A stretch of 64,000 nt of DNA from Actibacterium naphthalenivorans (lineage in GTDB: Bacteria > Pseudomonadota > Alphaproteobacteria > Rhodobacterales > Rhodobacteraceae), in contig NZ_JACIEQ010000001.1 in assembly GCF_014196965.1 (NCBI RefSeq), positions 248,001-312,000 on the forward strand, written 5' to 3'. Below the pieces are notes generated by a model that saw nothing but the letters and a program-made list of their open reading frames with translations, was not told the DNA's origin and made no database searches. Of this stretch, positions 49,373 to 57,932 are shown piece by piece. Numbering within the stretch: the stretch's first letter is position 1; the number at the start of each line of letters is the position of its first letter. The position numbers were made by a program, and so were the translations under genes.

Positions 49373-50209
49373 TCAGACCTGCGCCGGAAGATTGAGTATC
49401 TCGCGCGCCTGCTGCCACGTGGCCACGGGGCGATCGTATTTCGCACAGATATCGACAGCGCGTTGAACCAGTGCCGCATTCGACGGGGCAAGGGTGTCAC
49501 GGTCAAGGCGCACGTTGTCTTCCAGCCCGGTGCGGGTATGCCCGCCCTTCGCGATCGACCATTCGTTGATCAGAAGCTGCGCCGGCCCGATCCCGGCAGC
49601 GCACCATTGCGCATCGGGCGCAAGGCGTTTCAGCGTCTCGATGTAAAAGTCGAAAATCGGCTCGTCGGGCGGCATCGCATTCTTCACGCCCATGACGAAC
49701 TGCACGTAAAGCGGCCCCTTGAGCCGGCCGTCGCCCTGCATCCGTGTGGCCTGCACGATATGGCTGAGGTCAAAGGCCTCGATCTCGGGCTTGACGCCGT
49801 ATTTCAGCATCTCCGAGGCCAGCCAATCGACCAGATCGGGGCTGTTTTCATAAACCCGGGTGGGGAAGTTGTTCGACCCGACCGAGAGCGAGGCCATGTC
49901 GGGTTTCAGCGGCAGCATGCCGCCACGCTCGCGCCCTGCCCCCGAACGGCCGCCCGTGGAAAGCTGCACGATCATGCCCGGGCAATGCTTGCGCAACCCC
50001 TCGAGCAGACGGCCGAATTTCTCGGGGTCCGAGGTCGGCGTCTGATCGTCGTTGCGCACATGGCAATGGGCGATGGTGGCGCCGGCCTCGAACGCCTCCT
50101 GCGTGCTTTCGATCTGTTCCTCGATCGTGATCGGCACGGCGGGGTTGTTTGCCTTGGTAGGCAGCGAGCCGGTGATGGCAACGCAGATGATACAGGGTTT
50201 TTCAGTCAT
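49373..50209 (-). CDS. Beta-keto acid cleavage enzyme (BKACE, DUF849)
   Basis: A 278-residue TIM-barrel enzyme of the 3-keto-5-aminohexanoate cleavage family. These enzymes react a beta-keto acid with acetyl-CoA to give acetoacetate and a new CoA ester. Zn-binding His48 and His50 lie in AHCHVRNDD, and LSTGGRSGAGRERGG is the phosphate/CoA-side loop. Several family members are known to accept beta-ketoadipate, giving succinyl-CoA. Its position between pcaG and pcaB, with no pcaIJ or pcaF in sight, suggests it finishes the pathway here. The ATG at 50209 is the first with family similarity. Confidence 0.85.
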   Translation of the reverse strand: MTEKPCIICVAITGSLPTKANNPAVPITIEEQIESTQEAFEAGATIAHCHVRNDDQTPTSDPEKFGRLLEGLRKHCPGMIVQLSTGGRSGAGRERGGMLPLKPDMASLSVGSNNFPTRVYENSPDLVDWLASEMLKYGVKPEIEAFDLSHIVQATRMQGDGRLKGPLYVQFVMGVKNAMPPDEPIFDFYIETLKRLAPDAQWCAAGIGPAQLLINEWSIAKGGHTRTGLEDNVRLDRDTLAPSNAALVQRAVDICAKYDRPVATWQQAREILNLPAQV

Positions 50210-50264
50210 GGTACTTCCGTGAAAGCCCCCGCCCGGCCCGGGGGCCGAACGGAGGGAAAGGGGG

Positions 50265-50864
50265 TTACATATCGAAGAAGACAGTTTCGCCGTCGCCTTG
50301 CAAGCGGATATCAAAGCGGTATTTGCCATCCCCCACCTTGCGGGCGATCAGCGTGTCGATCCGCGGTTTCTGCTCGATCCGCGCAAGAACCGGGTCGGCG
50401 CTGTTATCCTCATCGTCGAAATAGATGCGGGTCTGCAGGCCGATATTGATGCCGCGGGCCACGATCCACAGGCAGATATGCGGCGCCTGCATCTTGCCAC
50501 CGCGCGCGGGCACCGCGCCGGGTTTGACCGTGCGCAGGGTAAACTCGCCCGAGACCGCATCGGCGGCGAACCGGCAATGGCCCGAGACCGCCGGATCGGC
50601 GCCCTCCTGACCTGCGAACTTGCCGGCGGCATCGGCCTGCCAGCTTTCCAGCAACGCATCGCGCAGGGCCCAGCCGGTTCCGTCGAACACCTCGCCCGAA
50701 ATCTCGATGATTTCGCCTTTCGCGCCAGCGGCGATGGGGGAGGTTCCGACCTCCTGATCGTAATAGCCGGGGTTGCCCGCATAGGTGGGCATCAGCCCGA
50801 TATGGACATACGGGCCCGCCGTTTGCGACGGGGTTTCCACCAGGGCTTCCAGTTTTTGTACCAT
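50265..50864 (-). CDS. pcaG: Protocatechuate 3,4-dioxygenase alpha subunit PcaG
   Basis: A 199-residue intradiol-dioxygenase subunit with the PcaG start pattern TPSQTAGPYVHIGL and the core GEVFDGTGWALRDALLESWQADAAGKF and MQAPHICLWIVARGINIGLQTRIYF. In this family the alpha subunit has lost the iron ligands held by beta; consistent with that, Ile-Cys-Leu-Trp follows the His where the beta subunit has H-I-H. It lies 3 bp after pcaH. Confidence 0.95.
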   Translation of the reverse strand: MVQKLEALVETPSQTAGPYVHIGLMPTYAGNPGYYDQEVGTSPIAAGAKGEIIEISGEVFDGTGWALRDALLESWQADAAGKFAGQEGADPAVSGHCRFAADAVSGEFTLRTVKPGAVPARGGKMQAPHICLWIVARGINIGLQTRIYFDDEDNSADPVLARIEQKPRIDTLIARKVGDGKYRFDIRLQGDGETVFFDM

Positions 50865-50867
50865 GAC

Positions 50868-51596
50868 TTACATCCCTTCCAGCTTGTTCTCGAACATGGT
50901 CTGGCGGCGACCGCGCAGAACGATGTCGAATTTGTAGGCGAGGAAATCGAGCGGCCGTGAGCGGTTGATATCCAGCGGCGCGACCAGGCTTTCAAGCTGC
51001 CCGCGATCCTTGATCGTCGCGGCGATCGGGCAGCGGTCGATCAGCGGATCGCCCTCGAAATACATCTGGCTGATCAGGCGCTGGCCAAAGCTGTTGCCAA
51101 AGATCGAGACGTGGATGTGCATCGGGCGCCAGTCGTTGCCGCGGTTGGGCCACGGATAGGCACCGGGGCGGACGGTCAGGAATTCGTAATAGCCGTTCTC
51201 ATCAGTGATTGTGCGCCCGCAGCCGCCGAAATTCGGGTCGAGCGGGGCAAGGTATCCGTCTTTCTTGTGGCGATACCGACCGCCGGCGTTGGCCTGCCAT
51301 ATCTCGATCAACGTATTGGGCACGGGGCGGGCGTTTTCATCCAGCACCCGACCGTGCATCAGCACGCGTTCGCCCACGGCAGGGGCCTTGCCGCCGGTCC
51401 AGTTCAGGATCAGGTTGTTGTCCAGCGGTCCGATCAGACCGTGGCCAAAACGCGGCCCGGTTTCCTCGCCCGGCGTGGATTCCATCGAGATCAGCGGCAG
51501 CCGCGGCGAGCGCGCGACGCTGGTCTTATAGTCGGGGTCATAGGCAACGGGATGGATTTCCCGGTTGCGCGGGATCAATGGGCCCAGATTAGTCAT
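50868..51596 (-). CDS. pcaH: Protocatechuate 3,4-dioxygenase beta subunit PcaH
   Basis: The catalytic subunit of the Fe(III) intradiol dioxygenase that opens protocatechuate to 3-carboxy-cis,cis-muconate. The 242-residue protein carries all four iron ligands: Tyr in GGRYRHKKD, Tyr in RPGAYPWPN and the two His in RPMHIHVSIFG. The ATG at 51596 has GAGGAGG nine bases before it and lies within the 3' end of pcaC, an eight-base overlap that points to translational coupling. Confidence 0.97.
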   Translation of the reverse strand: MTNLGPLIPRNREIHPVAYDPDYKTSVARSPRLPLISMESTPGEETGPRFGHGLIGPLDNNLILNWTGGKAPAVGERVLMHGRVLDENARPVPNTLIEIWQANAGGRYRHKKDGYLAPLDPNFGGCGRTITDENGYYEFLTVRPGAYPWPNRGNDWRPMHIHVSIFGNSFGQRLISQMYFEGDPLIDRCPIAATIKDRGQLESLVAPLDINRSRPLDFLAYKFDIVLRGRRQTMFENKLEGM

Positions 51597-51975
51597 CGGT
51601 AGCCTCCTCCATTTCAGCATAGGTTTGCTTGGCAATCTTCAGCGCGTGGTTGGCGCGCGGCACACCGGCGTAGATGGCGACATGCTGAAACGCCTCGAGC
51701 ACATCGCGCTTGCTGGCGCCGGTGTTGGCGGTGGCGCGGACGTGCATCGCGATTTCCTCGAAGTTTCCGGTTGCGGCCAGCAGCGCCAGGGTCAGCATCG
51801 ACCGCTCGCGCAGGCTGATGCCGTCGCTGGCCCAGACCGTGCCCCAGGCACCTTCGGTGATGAGGGTCTGAAACGGTTCGTCGAACGGGGTCTTGGCGGC
51901 CTCGGCCCGGTCGACATGGGCATCCCCCAGAACCGAGCGGCGCACCTTCATGCCATTTGCGATACGGTCAGACAT
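51589..51975 (-). CDS. pcaC: 4-carboxymuconolactone decarboxylase PcaC
   Basis: A 128-residue helical protein of the AhpD/CMD family, with the conserved WGTVWASDGISLRERSMLTLALL and EIAMHVRATANTGASKRDVLEAFQHVAIYAGVP including the catalytic-site His. It decarboxylates 4-carboxymuconolactone to the enol-lactone. It overlaps pcaD upstream and pcaH downstream by eight bases each. It is not fused to pcaD, unlike PcaL of some bacteria. Confidence 0.96.
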   Translation of the reverse strand: MSDRIANGMKVRRSVLGDAHVDRAEAAKTPFDEPFQTLITEGAWGTVWASDGISLRERSMLTLALLAATGNFEEIAMHVRATANTGASKRDVLEAFQHVAIYAGVPRANHALKIAKQTYAEMEEATDD

Positions 51976-52762
51976 AGTCGTGCTTCTCCAGAAAGGCCGT
52001 GATCAGCTCGGCGGTTTCCTTGGGGCGCTCCACGCAGGGCAGATGCCCCGCCCCCGCGATCACATGAAACTCTGCACCCGGTATCAGATCGGCGGTGGCC
52101 TGAACGATTTCGGGTGGGCTGGCGCCATCCTCGGCGCCGACGATGGCCAGAACGGGCAGCCGCAGCTTGCGCGTCTCATCGGTCAGATCCGCGCCGGCAA
52201 TGGCCGCGCAGCAGCCGATATAGCCCTCGGCCGGGGTACGGGTCAGCATGTTGCGCCACGCGGCCAGGGGGCCTTTCTCCTGCGACCGGAACTCCGGGCC
52301 GAACCAGCGCTCCAGGATCGGATCGGCCAGGGCGGCGATTCCGCCGGCGGCCACCGCATCCATCCGCGCCTGCCACATCTCGGCGCTGCCCATCTTGGCC
52401 GCCGTATCCATCAGCACAAGCGCCGACACCAGATCCGGCCGGCGCGCGGCCAGCATCTGGCCAATCATTCCGCCGATCGAAAGCCCCACGAAAACCGCAC
52501 CACGGATCCCTTGCGCATCAAGCAGCGCCGCGGCGTCATCGGCCAGATCTTCCATGCGGTAGGGCGGCGGCGGCGTGTCGCTGAGGCCATGACCCCGCAG
52601 ATCGAACCGGTGAAACCGAAGGGATTGCGGCAGCAGCGGCAGCAGAGCGTCCCACACCCGCAGGTCGGTGCCCAGAGAGTTGGCGAACACCACAGGCCTG
52701 CCATTCTCGGCGCCCTGAACGGCGATGTGAAACACCGCATCGTTATGCGTAATGGTCTGCAT
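51968..52762 (-). CDS. pcaD: 3-oxoadipate enol-lactonase PcaD
   Basis: A 264-residue alpha/beta-hydrolase that opens the enol-lactone to beta-ketoadipate. Nucleophile Ser95 lies in GLSIGGMIGQ, the oxyanion region is FANSLGTDLRVWD, the catalytic Asp is in VGAEDGASPPE, and the His is in IAGAGHLPCVERP. It is the first gene of the operon; the ATG at 52762 faces pcaQ across an 87-bp divergent region holding a PcaQ-box-like site. Confidence 0.96.
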   Translation of the reverse strand: MQTITHNDAVFHIAVQGAENGRPVVFANSLGTDLRVWDALLPLLPQSLRFHRFDLRGHGLSDTPPPPYRMEDLADDAAALLDAQGIRGAVFVGLSIGGMIGQMLAARRPDLVSALVLMDTAAKMGSAEMWQARMDAVAAGGIAALADPILERWFGPEFRSQEKGPLAAWRNMLTRTPAEGYIGCCAAIAGADLTDETRKLRLPVLAIVGAEDGASPPEIVQATADLIPGAEFHVIAGAGHLPCVERPKETAELITAFLEKHDYV

Positions 52763-52831
52763 AGAATCCTCCTCGACGCCTTGAATAAGTGGATTTCCTC
52801 CTCCCGACAAATATCTATAGTGACCTGACCA

Positions 52832-52847
52832 ATAACCCTCAGGATAT
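52832..52847. promoter_or_regulatory. Candidate PcaQ box
   Basis: ATAACC-CTCA-GGATAT closely matches ATAACC-N4-GGTTAA, the PcaQ operator described in Sinorhizobium. It lies 70-85 bp upstream of the pcaD ATG, a normal place for a LysR activator site, and two bases before the pcaQ ATG, so it could also serve autoregulation. The right half-site has two mismatches. Confidence 0.55.
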
Positions 52848-52849
52848 AC

Positions 52850-53758
52850 ATGGACCCTCGCATCCGTCTGCGCCATATTCGCTGCTTCCTGGAAACGGCC
52901 CGGCTGAACAGCGTGTCCGCCGCCGCCGAAAGCCTGCATATCAGCCAGCCCGCCGCCTCGAAAACCCTGCGGGAACTGGAGGAGGCCCTGGGCACCTCCC
53001 TGTTTGACCGTAGCGGGCGCCGCATGGTGACAAATCGTGCCGGCAAGCTGTTTCAGCAACACGCCGGCGCTGCCATGCTGGCGCTTTCGCGGGCCGAGAG
53101 CAGCGTGCGCAAGGGCGCGCAGGAAAGCACGCAGCTGGCGGTGGGCGTGCTGCCCTCGGTCGCGTCCGAGGTGTTTCCGCTGGCCGCGATGAAATTCCGC
53201 GCGCAGAACCCGCATTGCATCCTGCGGGTGATGACCGGCCCGAACTGGCTGCTGCTGACCCAGCTGCGCGAGGGGGCGCTGGATATGGTCGTGGGGCGGA
53301 TGGCCCCGACCGAAGATATGGCGGGCCTGTCGTTCCGGCATCTTTATTCCGACCGCGTGGTGCTGGCCGTGCGCCCGGGGCATCCGCTGATCGGCCAGCC
53401 CATCACGCCCGAAACACTGGCGAACCATCCGTTGATGCTGCCCCCCAGGGGCGCGCTGATCGGGCCTGTGGTGCGGGATTTCCTGCTCAGCATCGGTGCG
53501 CAGGGCCTGACGCCAGCCTATCAGAACGTGTCGCTCGCCTTTGGCCGCAGGATATTGCAGATGTCGGATTGCGTCTGGTTCATCTCGCGCGGGGTGGTGA
53601 TCCATGAAATCAGCACCGGGCAACTGGCCGAAATCACTCTGCCCACCGAAATTCTGGCCGGCCCCGTGGGGCTGAGCCTGCGCGACAACACCGTCATGTC
53701 GGACGCGCACCACGGCATGGCCGACGCTCTGCGCGAAGTCGCTGATAGCGCGCGCTAG
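52850..53758 (+). CDS. pcaQ: LysR-type regulator PcaQ
   Basis: A 302-residue LysR protein with an N-terminal winged helix-turn-helix (residues 5-64: IRCFLETARLNSVSAAAESLHISQPAASKTLRELE) and a periplasmic-binding-protein-like effector domain. Its sequence and its divergent place beside pcaD identify it as PcaQ, which activates pca genes with 3-carboxymuconate or its lactone. It ends in a 4-bp convergent overlap with the MFS gene. Confidence 0.92.
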   Translation: MDPRIRLRHIRCFLETARLNSVSAAAESLHISQPAASKTLRELEEALGTSLFDRSGRRMVTNRAGKLFQQHAGAAMLALSRAESSVRKGAQESTQLAVGVLPSVASEVFPLAAMKFRAQNPHCILRVMTGPNWLLLTQLREGALDMVVGRMAPTEDMAGLSFRHLYSDRVVLAVRPGHPLIGQPITPETLANHPLMLPPRGALIGPVVRDFLLSIGAQGLTPAYQNVSLAFGRRILQMSDCVWFISRGVVIHEISTGQLAEITLPTEILAGPVGLSLRDNTVMSDAHHGMADALREVADSAR

Positions 53759-54863
53759 CGCGCCCGCCGCGCGCCCAGCAGGATCGCCCCCGCACCCCCT
53801 GCCGCAAGAGCCAGCGCCAGGCCCAGCGCCTCCCATCCCAGATGGTCCAGCAACGCCCCGGCGAAGGGCACCCCCAGAAACGCAATCACGCCGCCGCATT
53901 GGGCCATCACGCCCAGGGTGCGGGCCGAGGCATGTTCGCCGGGCGCGGCCACCAGAACCGACGCGAGCGTCGCAGAGGAGCTGACCCCGCAGGCAAAGGC
54001 ATAGAGAAACAGCGCCGCCAGGCTGCCGTGGGAAAACATCCAGAACGCGCCGAGGGCGGCCATCGCGAACCCCACGACCGCCAGTGCCGGCCCGTTTTCA
54101 CGCCGCAGAACCGGCAGCAAGGCGGCGGTGGCGAAGCTGCCCAACGGCACCATCAGCGGCACAAGGCCCGATCCGGCAAGCCCCGTTTCCTGTGCGAAGG
54201 CGGGCAGGAAAGAGAAAAACCCCATGGATAGAAAGACGTAGAGGCCGAAGGCCACCGCCAGCGACCACGCGACATCGCCCCATCTGGCGACATCGGCCTG
54301 AACCGTGCGGATGGGCGCGACCCCGCGCACCGCCAGCACGGGCAAAGACAGCAGCGCGACCGGCACGGCGAAAACGGCCAGCTGCGCCCCCATCGGCATC
54401 TGCGCAGGCAGAGCGCCCGCCAGGGCTGCGGCGGCCGCGAACCCCACCGGCACCACGCTGCCCCACAGCGCCATGAACATCGGCCGGGCTGATCCGATCG
54501 GCGCATTGGCCAGCCATGCCGGGGCGGCGACGGCGGCCAGAACATAGCCCGCCCCCTCGATCAGCCGCGCGACCATCATGCCCGCAGGCCCCAGCGGCAA
54601 GACAAACAGCCCCGCCCCCGCCACGATCAAAAGCACCGCCGCCCGCAGGCATGGCAGCAGCCCGATCCGCACCAGGGGCCGCCCCAGAAACGCGGCAAAA
54701 ATCGCCACGAACAATGTTATCACCGAGGTCAGCAGCCCGCTGAAGGCCAGCCCGGTTCCGTAATTGTCGGCGATACGCACCGCGTAGGGGGCGATCTTTC
54801 CCAACTCCAGCCCGGTGGCATAGCCGAACGCCAGCACAAGGCAGGCGTCAAGGAGCGGGCGGC

Positions 54864-54867
<4 letters not shown>
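53755..54867 (-). CDS. MFS transporter
   Basis: A 370-residue protein with about twelve hydrophobic segments and MFS features (AFLGRPLVRIGLLP in the loop between helices 2 and 3; pseudo-repeat halves). It is short for the family. The GTG at 54867 overlaps the stop of the racemase-like gene (GTGA), so it is translated with that gene rather than with pca genes and probably imports the substrate of the Rieske/CoA-transferase locus. The longer frame upstream overlaps the racemase gene out of frame and is rejected. Confidence 0.82.
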
Positions 54868-55886
<1,019 letters not shown>

Positions 55887-55925
55887 GCTGTCAACTCCCC
55901 CGCTTTCGGATGGCTGGACTTGTTA

Positions 55926-55954
55926 TTGATCTAATGGTCTGACCATTATATACA
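55926..55954 (+). promoter_or_regulatory. Promoter with GntR/FadR-type operator in its spacer
   Basis: TTGATC (55926-55931) and TATACA (55949-55954) are spaced 17 bp apart. The spacer itself is the perfect palindrome TAATGGTCTGACCATTA (55932-55948), which fits the FadR-subfamily consensus TNGTNNNACNA. A repressor bound here would block RNA polymerase. The site lies 32 bp before the DUF35 gene and about 45 bp before the divergent racemase gene. No GntR gene is inside the window. Confidence 0.7.
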
Positions 55955-55986
55955 GGACCGCAGGAAGTCAAACAGACACGGCATCG

Positions 55987-56409
55987 ATGAGTACAGCACA
56001 AAGACCCATTCCCGCACCCAGCGCCGAGACGAGGCCATTTTGGGAAGGCGCAAAGGCTGGCACGCTGACGCTTGCCAGATGCCGCGATTGTGGCCGCATC
56101 CCCTATCCGCCGCGCCCGCGTTGCCCTGATTGCCTGTCGGACAGGCTGGAATGGATCGACATGTCAGGCAAGGCCTTCCTTAGGGGCTGGACCGACGTTC
56201 ACCTGCCCGCCCTGCCGGGGCGCGAAGGCCCGATCTGCATCGTCGAATGCGCCCTGGCCGAAGACCCGCGCACCGTGATCGCCATGCTCGACGAAACCGG
56301 CTCGGTGCACGGCCACGCGCCCGACACGCCGCTGACGATTTCGATGCGCATGGATTCCAATGGCTGGGGATACCCGCAGGCCACTGTCGATACGCAGGCC
56401 ACGTCATGA
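55987..56409 (+). CDS. DUF35 Zn-ribbon/OB-fold protein
   Basis: A 140-residue protein with an N-terminal helix (PFWEGAKAGTLTLARC), a rubredoxin-like zinc ribbon with Cys32, Cys35, Cys46 and Cys49, and a C-terminal OB-fold. DUF35 proteins are obligate partners of thiolase-fold enzymes; in steroid side-chain degradation a DUF35 domain completes the aldolase Ltp2. It overlaps the thiolase-like gene in an ATGA junction, consistent with a fixed 1:1 complex. Confidence 0.88.
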   Translation: MSTAQRPIPAPSAETRPFWEGAKAGTLTLARCRDCGRIPYPPRPRCPDCLSDRLEWIDMSGKAFLRGWTDVHLPALPGREGPICIVECALAEDPRTVIAMLDETGSVHGHAPDTPLTISMRMDSNGWGYPQATVDTQATS

Positions 56410-57539
56410 GCCAGGACATCGTTATTTCCGGGTTCGGCTCTTCGGCGGTCGAACGCAAATCCGACCGCGGCATCATCGCCTTCGCGCAGGACGCCATTCT
56501 TGCCGCGCTTGCGGACGCCGGGCTGAGCCGTGACGATATCGACGGCTATATCGGCGCGCCGTTTGCCACCAATGCCGGCTCACCCCATGCCGAAGGCGGG
56601 GACGAGGTTTCGGTCAAGACCATGGCGGCGGCGATGGGGTTCAAGGGGCTGCGCTATGGCACCGACCTTTACCGCCGCTATCCCGCCGATATGGTCGCCA
56701 GCGCTGCCCACGCGCTGATCGCGGGCGATTGCCGCTATATCGTCGGCCTCCGCGCGCTCTATAACCTTCAGGGCATCAACTATGCGACGGCCGATGTGCC
56801 GGTGGCCTATGGCAATGACCAGTTCATCAAGCCCTTCGCCTATAACATTGCCGGGGCCCGCTTCGCCGCCCGCGCGCAACGTTACATGGCCCAGCACGGC
56901 ATCAGCCGCGATGATCTTTACGAGGTCGTGGCGCTGGCCCGCCGCCATGCCGCCCTGAACCCCGATGCCATCTGGAAGGACCGCACGGTCACCCGTGACG
57001 CCTATCTGGACGCGCAGATGATCGCGACGCCGCATTGCCTGTTCGATTGCGACATGCCGGTTTGCGGGGCCGCGGCATTTATAATGTGCCGGGCCGAGGA
57101 TCTGCCCGCAGGTGCCACCCCGGCCTATGTGTCCGGCTGGGCCGGGTTTCAGAACCCGAAAACGGTTTTTGACATGAGCGGGCTTAGCACCGCCGATGTC
57201 ACGCAGGCGCAGCTTTATGACGGGTTCTCGTCGATGGTCTACGAGTGGCTCGAAGGGTTCGGATTTTGTGCCGAGGGCACAGCGCCCGCCTTCATCCGCG
57301 ACGGTCGCGCCAATCTGGATGGCGACCTGCCCCTGAACACCTTTGGCGGCAGTTTGGGTGAGGGGCGCATGCACGGCATGGGCCACCTGCGCGAGGCCTA
57401 TCTGCAAACCGCAGGCAAGGCGGGCGCGCGTCAGGGCGCGAAATCGGGGCCCTGCCTGGTGCAGATCGGCCCGTTCGACGACTCGGCCTTCGTGATGCTC
57501 ACGCCCGAGCCGCGGCGCCGCACATCCCCGACGTTATGA
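56406..57539 (+). CDS. Thiolase-fold protein lacking the nucleophilic Cys (SCP-x/Ltp2-like)
   Basis: A 377-residue thiolase-superfamily protein of the SCP-x/lipid-transfer type (LYDGFSSMVYEWLEGFGFCAEG and LPLNTFGGSLGEGRMHGMGHL). The first Cys is Cys109, past the place (about residues 90-94, RRYPA) where thiolases have their acyl-accepting Cys. The HDCF-type motif is YDGF with Tyr271. True thiolysis is therefore unlikely. Ltp2-type aldolases, which also pair with DUF35 proteins, show just this loss and use Tyr residues, so a retro-aldol cleavage of a beta-hydroxyacyl-CoA is the best guess. It is followed by a strong GAGGAGG before the next gene. Confidence 0.8.
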   Translation: MSQDIVISGFGSSAVERKSDRGIIAFAQDAILAALADAGLSRDDIDGYIGAPFATNAGSPHAEGGDEVSVKTMAAAMGFKGLRYGTDLYRRYPADMVASAAHALIAGDCRYIVGLRALYNLQGINYATADVPVAYGNDQFIKPFAYNIAGARFAARAQRYMAQHGISRDDLYEVVALARRHAALNPDAIWKDRTVTRDAYLDAQMIATPHCLFDCDMPVCGAAAFIMCRAEDLPAGATPAYVSGWAGFQNPKTVFDMSGLSTADVTQAQLYDGFSSMVYEWLEGFGFCAEGTAPAFIRDGRANLDGDLPLNTFGGSLGEGRMHGMGHLREAYLQTAGKAGARQGAKSGPCLVQIGPFDDSAFVMLTPEPRRRTSPTL

Positions 57540-57551
57540 GGAGGTAACACT

Positions 57552-57878
57552 ATGAAACTGAAAGAGTATCTTTCAATTCCTTACATCATTCAGGCGCAAC
57601 CCTATGAAGTCAGCGAAGGCGAATGGGTGCGCCGTCTGGCCTATCCAGAGCTGGGTGACTTCGTGGCCGAAGGCCAGGACGTTGAGCAGGTCTACCTAGA
57701 AATCGAGCGCCTGCGCTACGCCGAGATCGTCAAGCGTCTGAAGGCCGGCGATCCGCCGCCCGTGCCCCGCGCCCCGCTCGAAACAGCCGATCCGGCCTGG
57801 TGGGCCGCGTTCCTGGGCATTTCCGATCTGGTCGACGGGCTTCTGGACAAGGACGCCACGGAACTGGCCAGCGCCTGA
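57552..57878 (+). CDS. HicB-like small protein in catabolic operon
   Basis: A 108-residue acidic protein. Residues 20-75 resemble the HicB antitoxin fold (EWVRRLAYPELGDFVAEGQDVEQVYLEIERLRYAEIVKRL, like YPELPGxxxxGxTxEEAxxN). No HicA toxin and no DNA-binding tail are present. A W-W-A-x-F-L motif near residue 87 is unexplained. It lies between the thiolase-like and Rieske genes with its own strong RBS, so it is part of the operon and probably has a role other than a toxin-antitoxin pair. Confidence 0.65.
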   Translation: MKLKEYLSIPYIIQAQPYEVSEGEWVRRLAYPELGDFVAEGQDVEQVYLEIERLRYAEIVKRLKAGDPPPVPRAPLETADPAWWAAFLGISDLVDGLLDKDATELASA

Positions 57879-57932
57879 CCCCTTCCCGGCGCCGAGGAGG
57901 CGGCCGAACCAACAAACTGAGAGGAGAAACAC

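Noticed and set aside
52797-52805. A ninth CCTCCTCCC in the pcaD-pcaQ intergenic region
   Set aside because: No flanking stem forms around it; on the minus strand it reads GGGAGGAGG, an ordinary purine-rich leader sequence.
51968-53899. Extension of the pcaD frame upstream through pcaQ
   Set aside because: PcaD homology begins at the ATG at 52762 and the extension is antisense to pcaQ.
57552-57878. HicAB toxin-antitoxin module
   Set aside because: No HicA gene is present on either side; only the HicB-like fold is seen.
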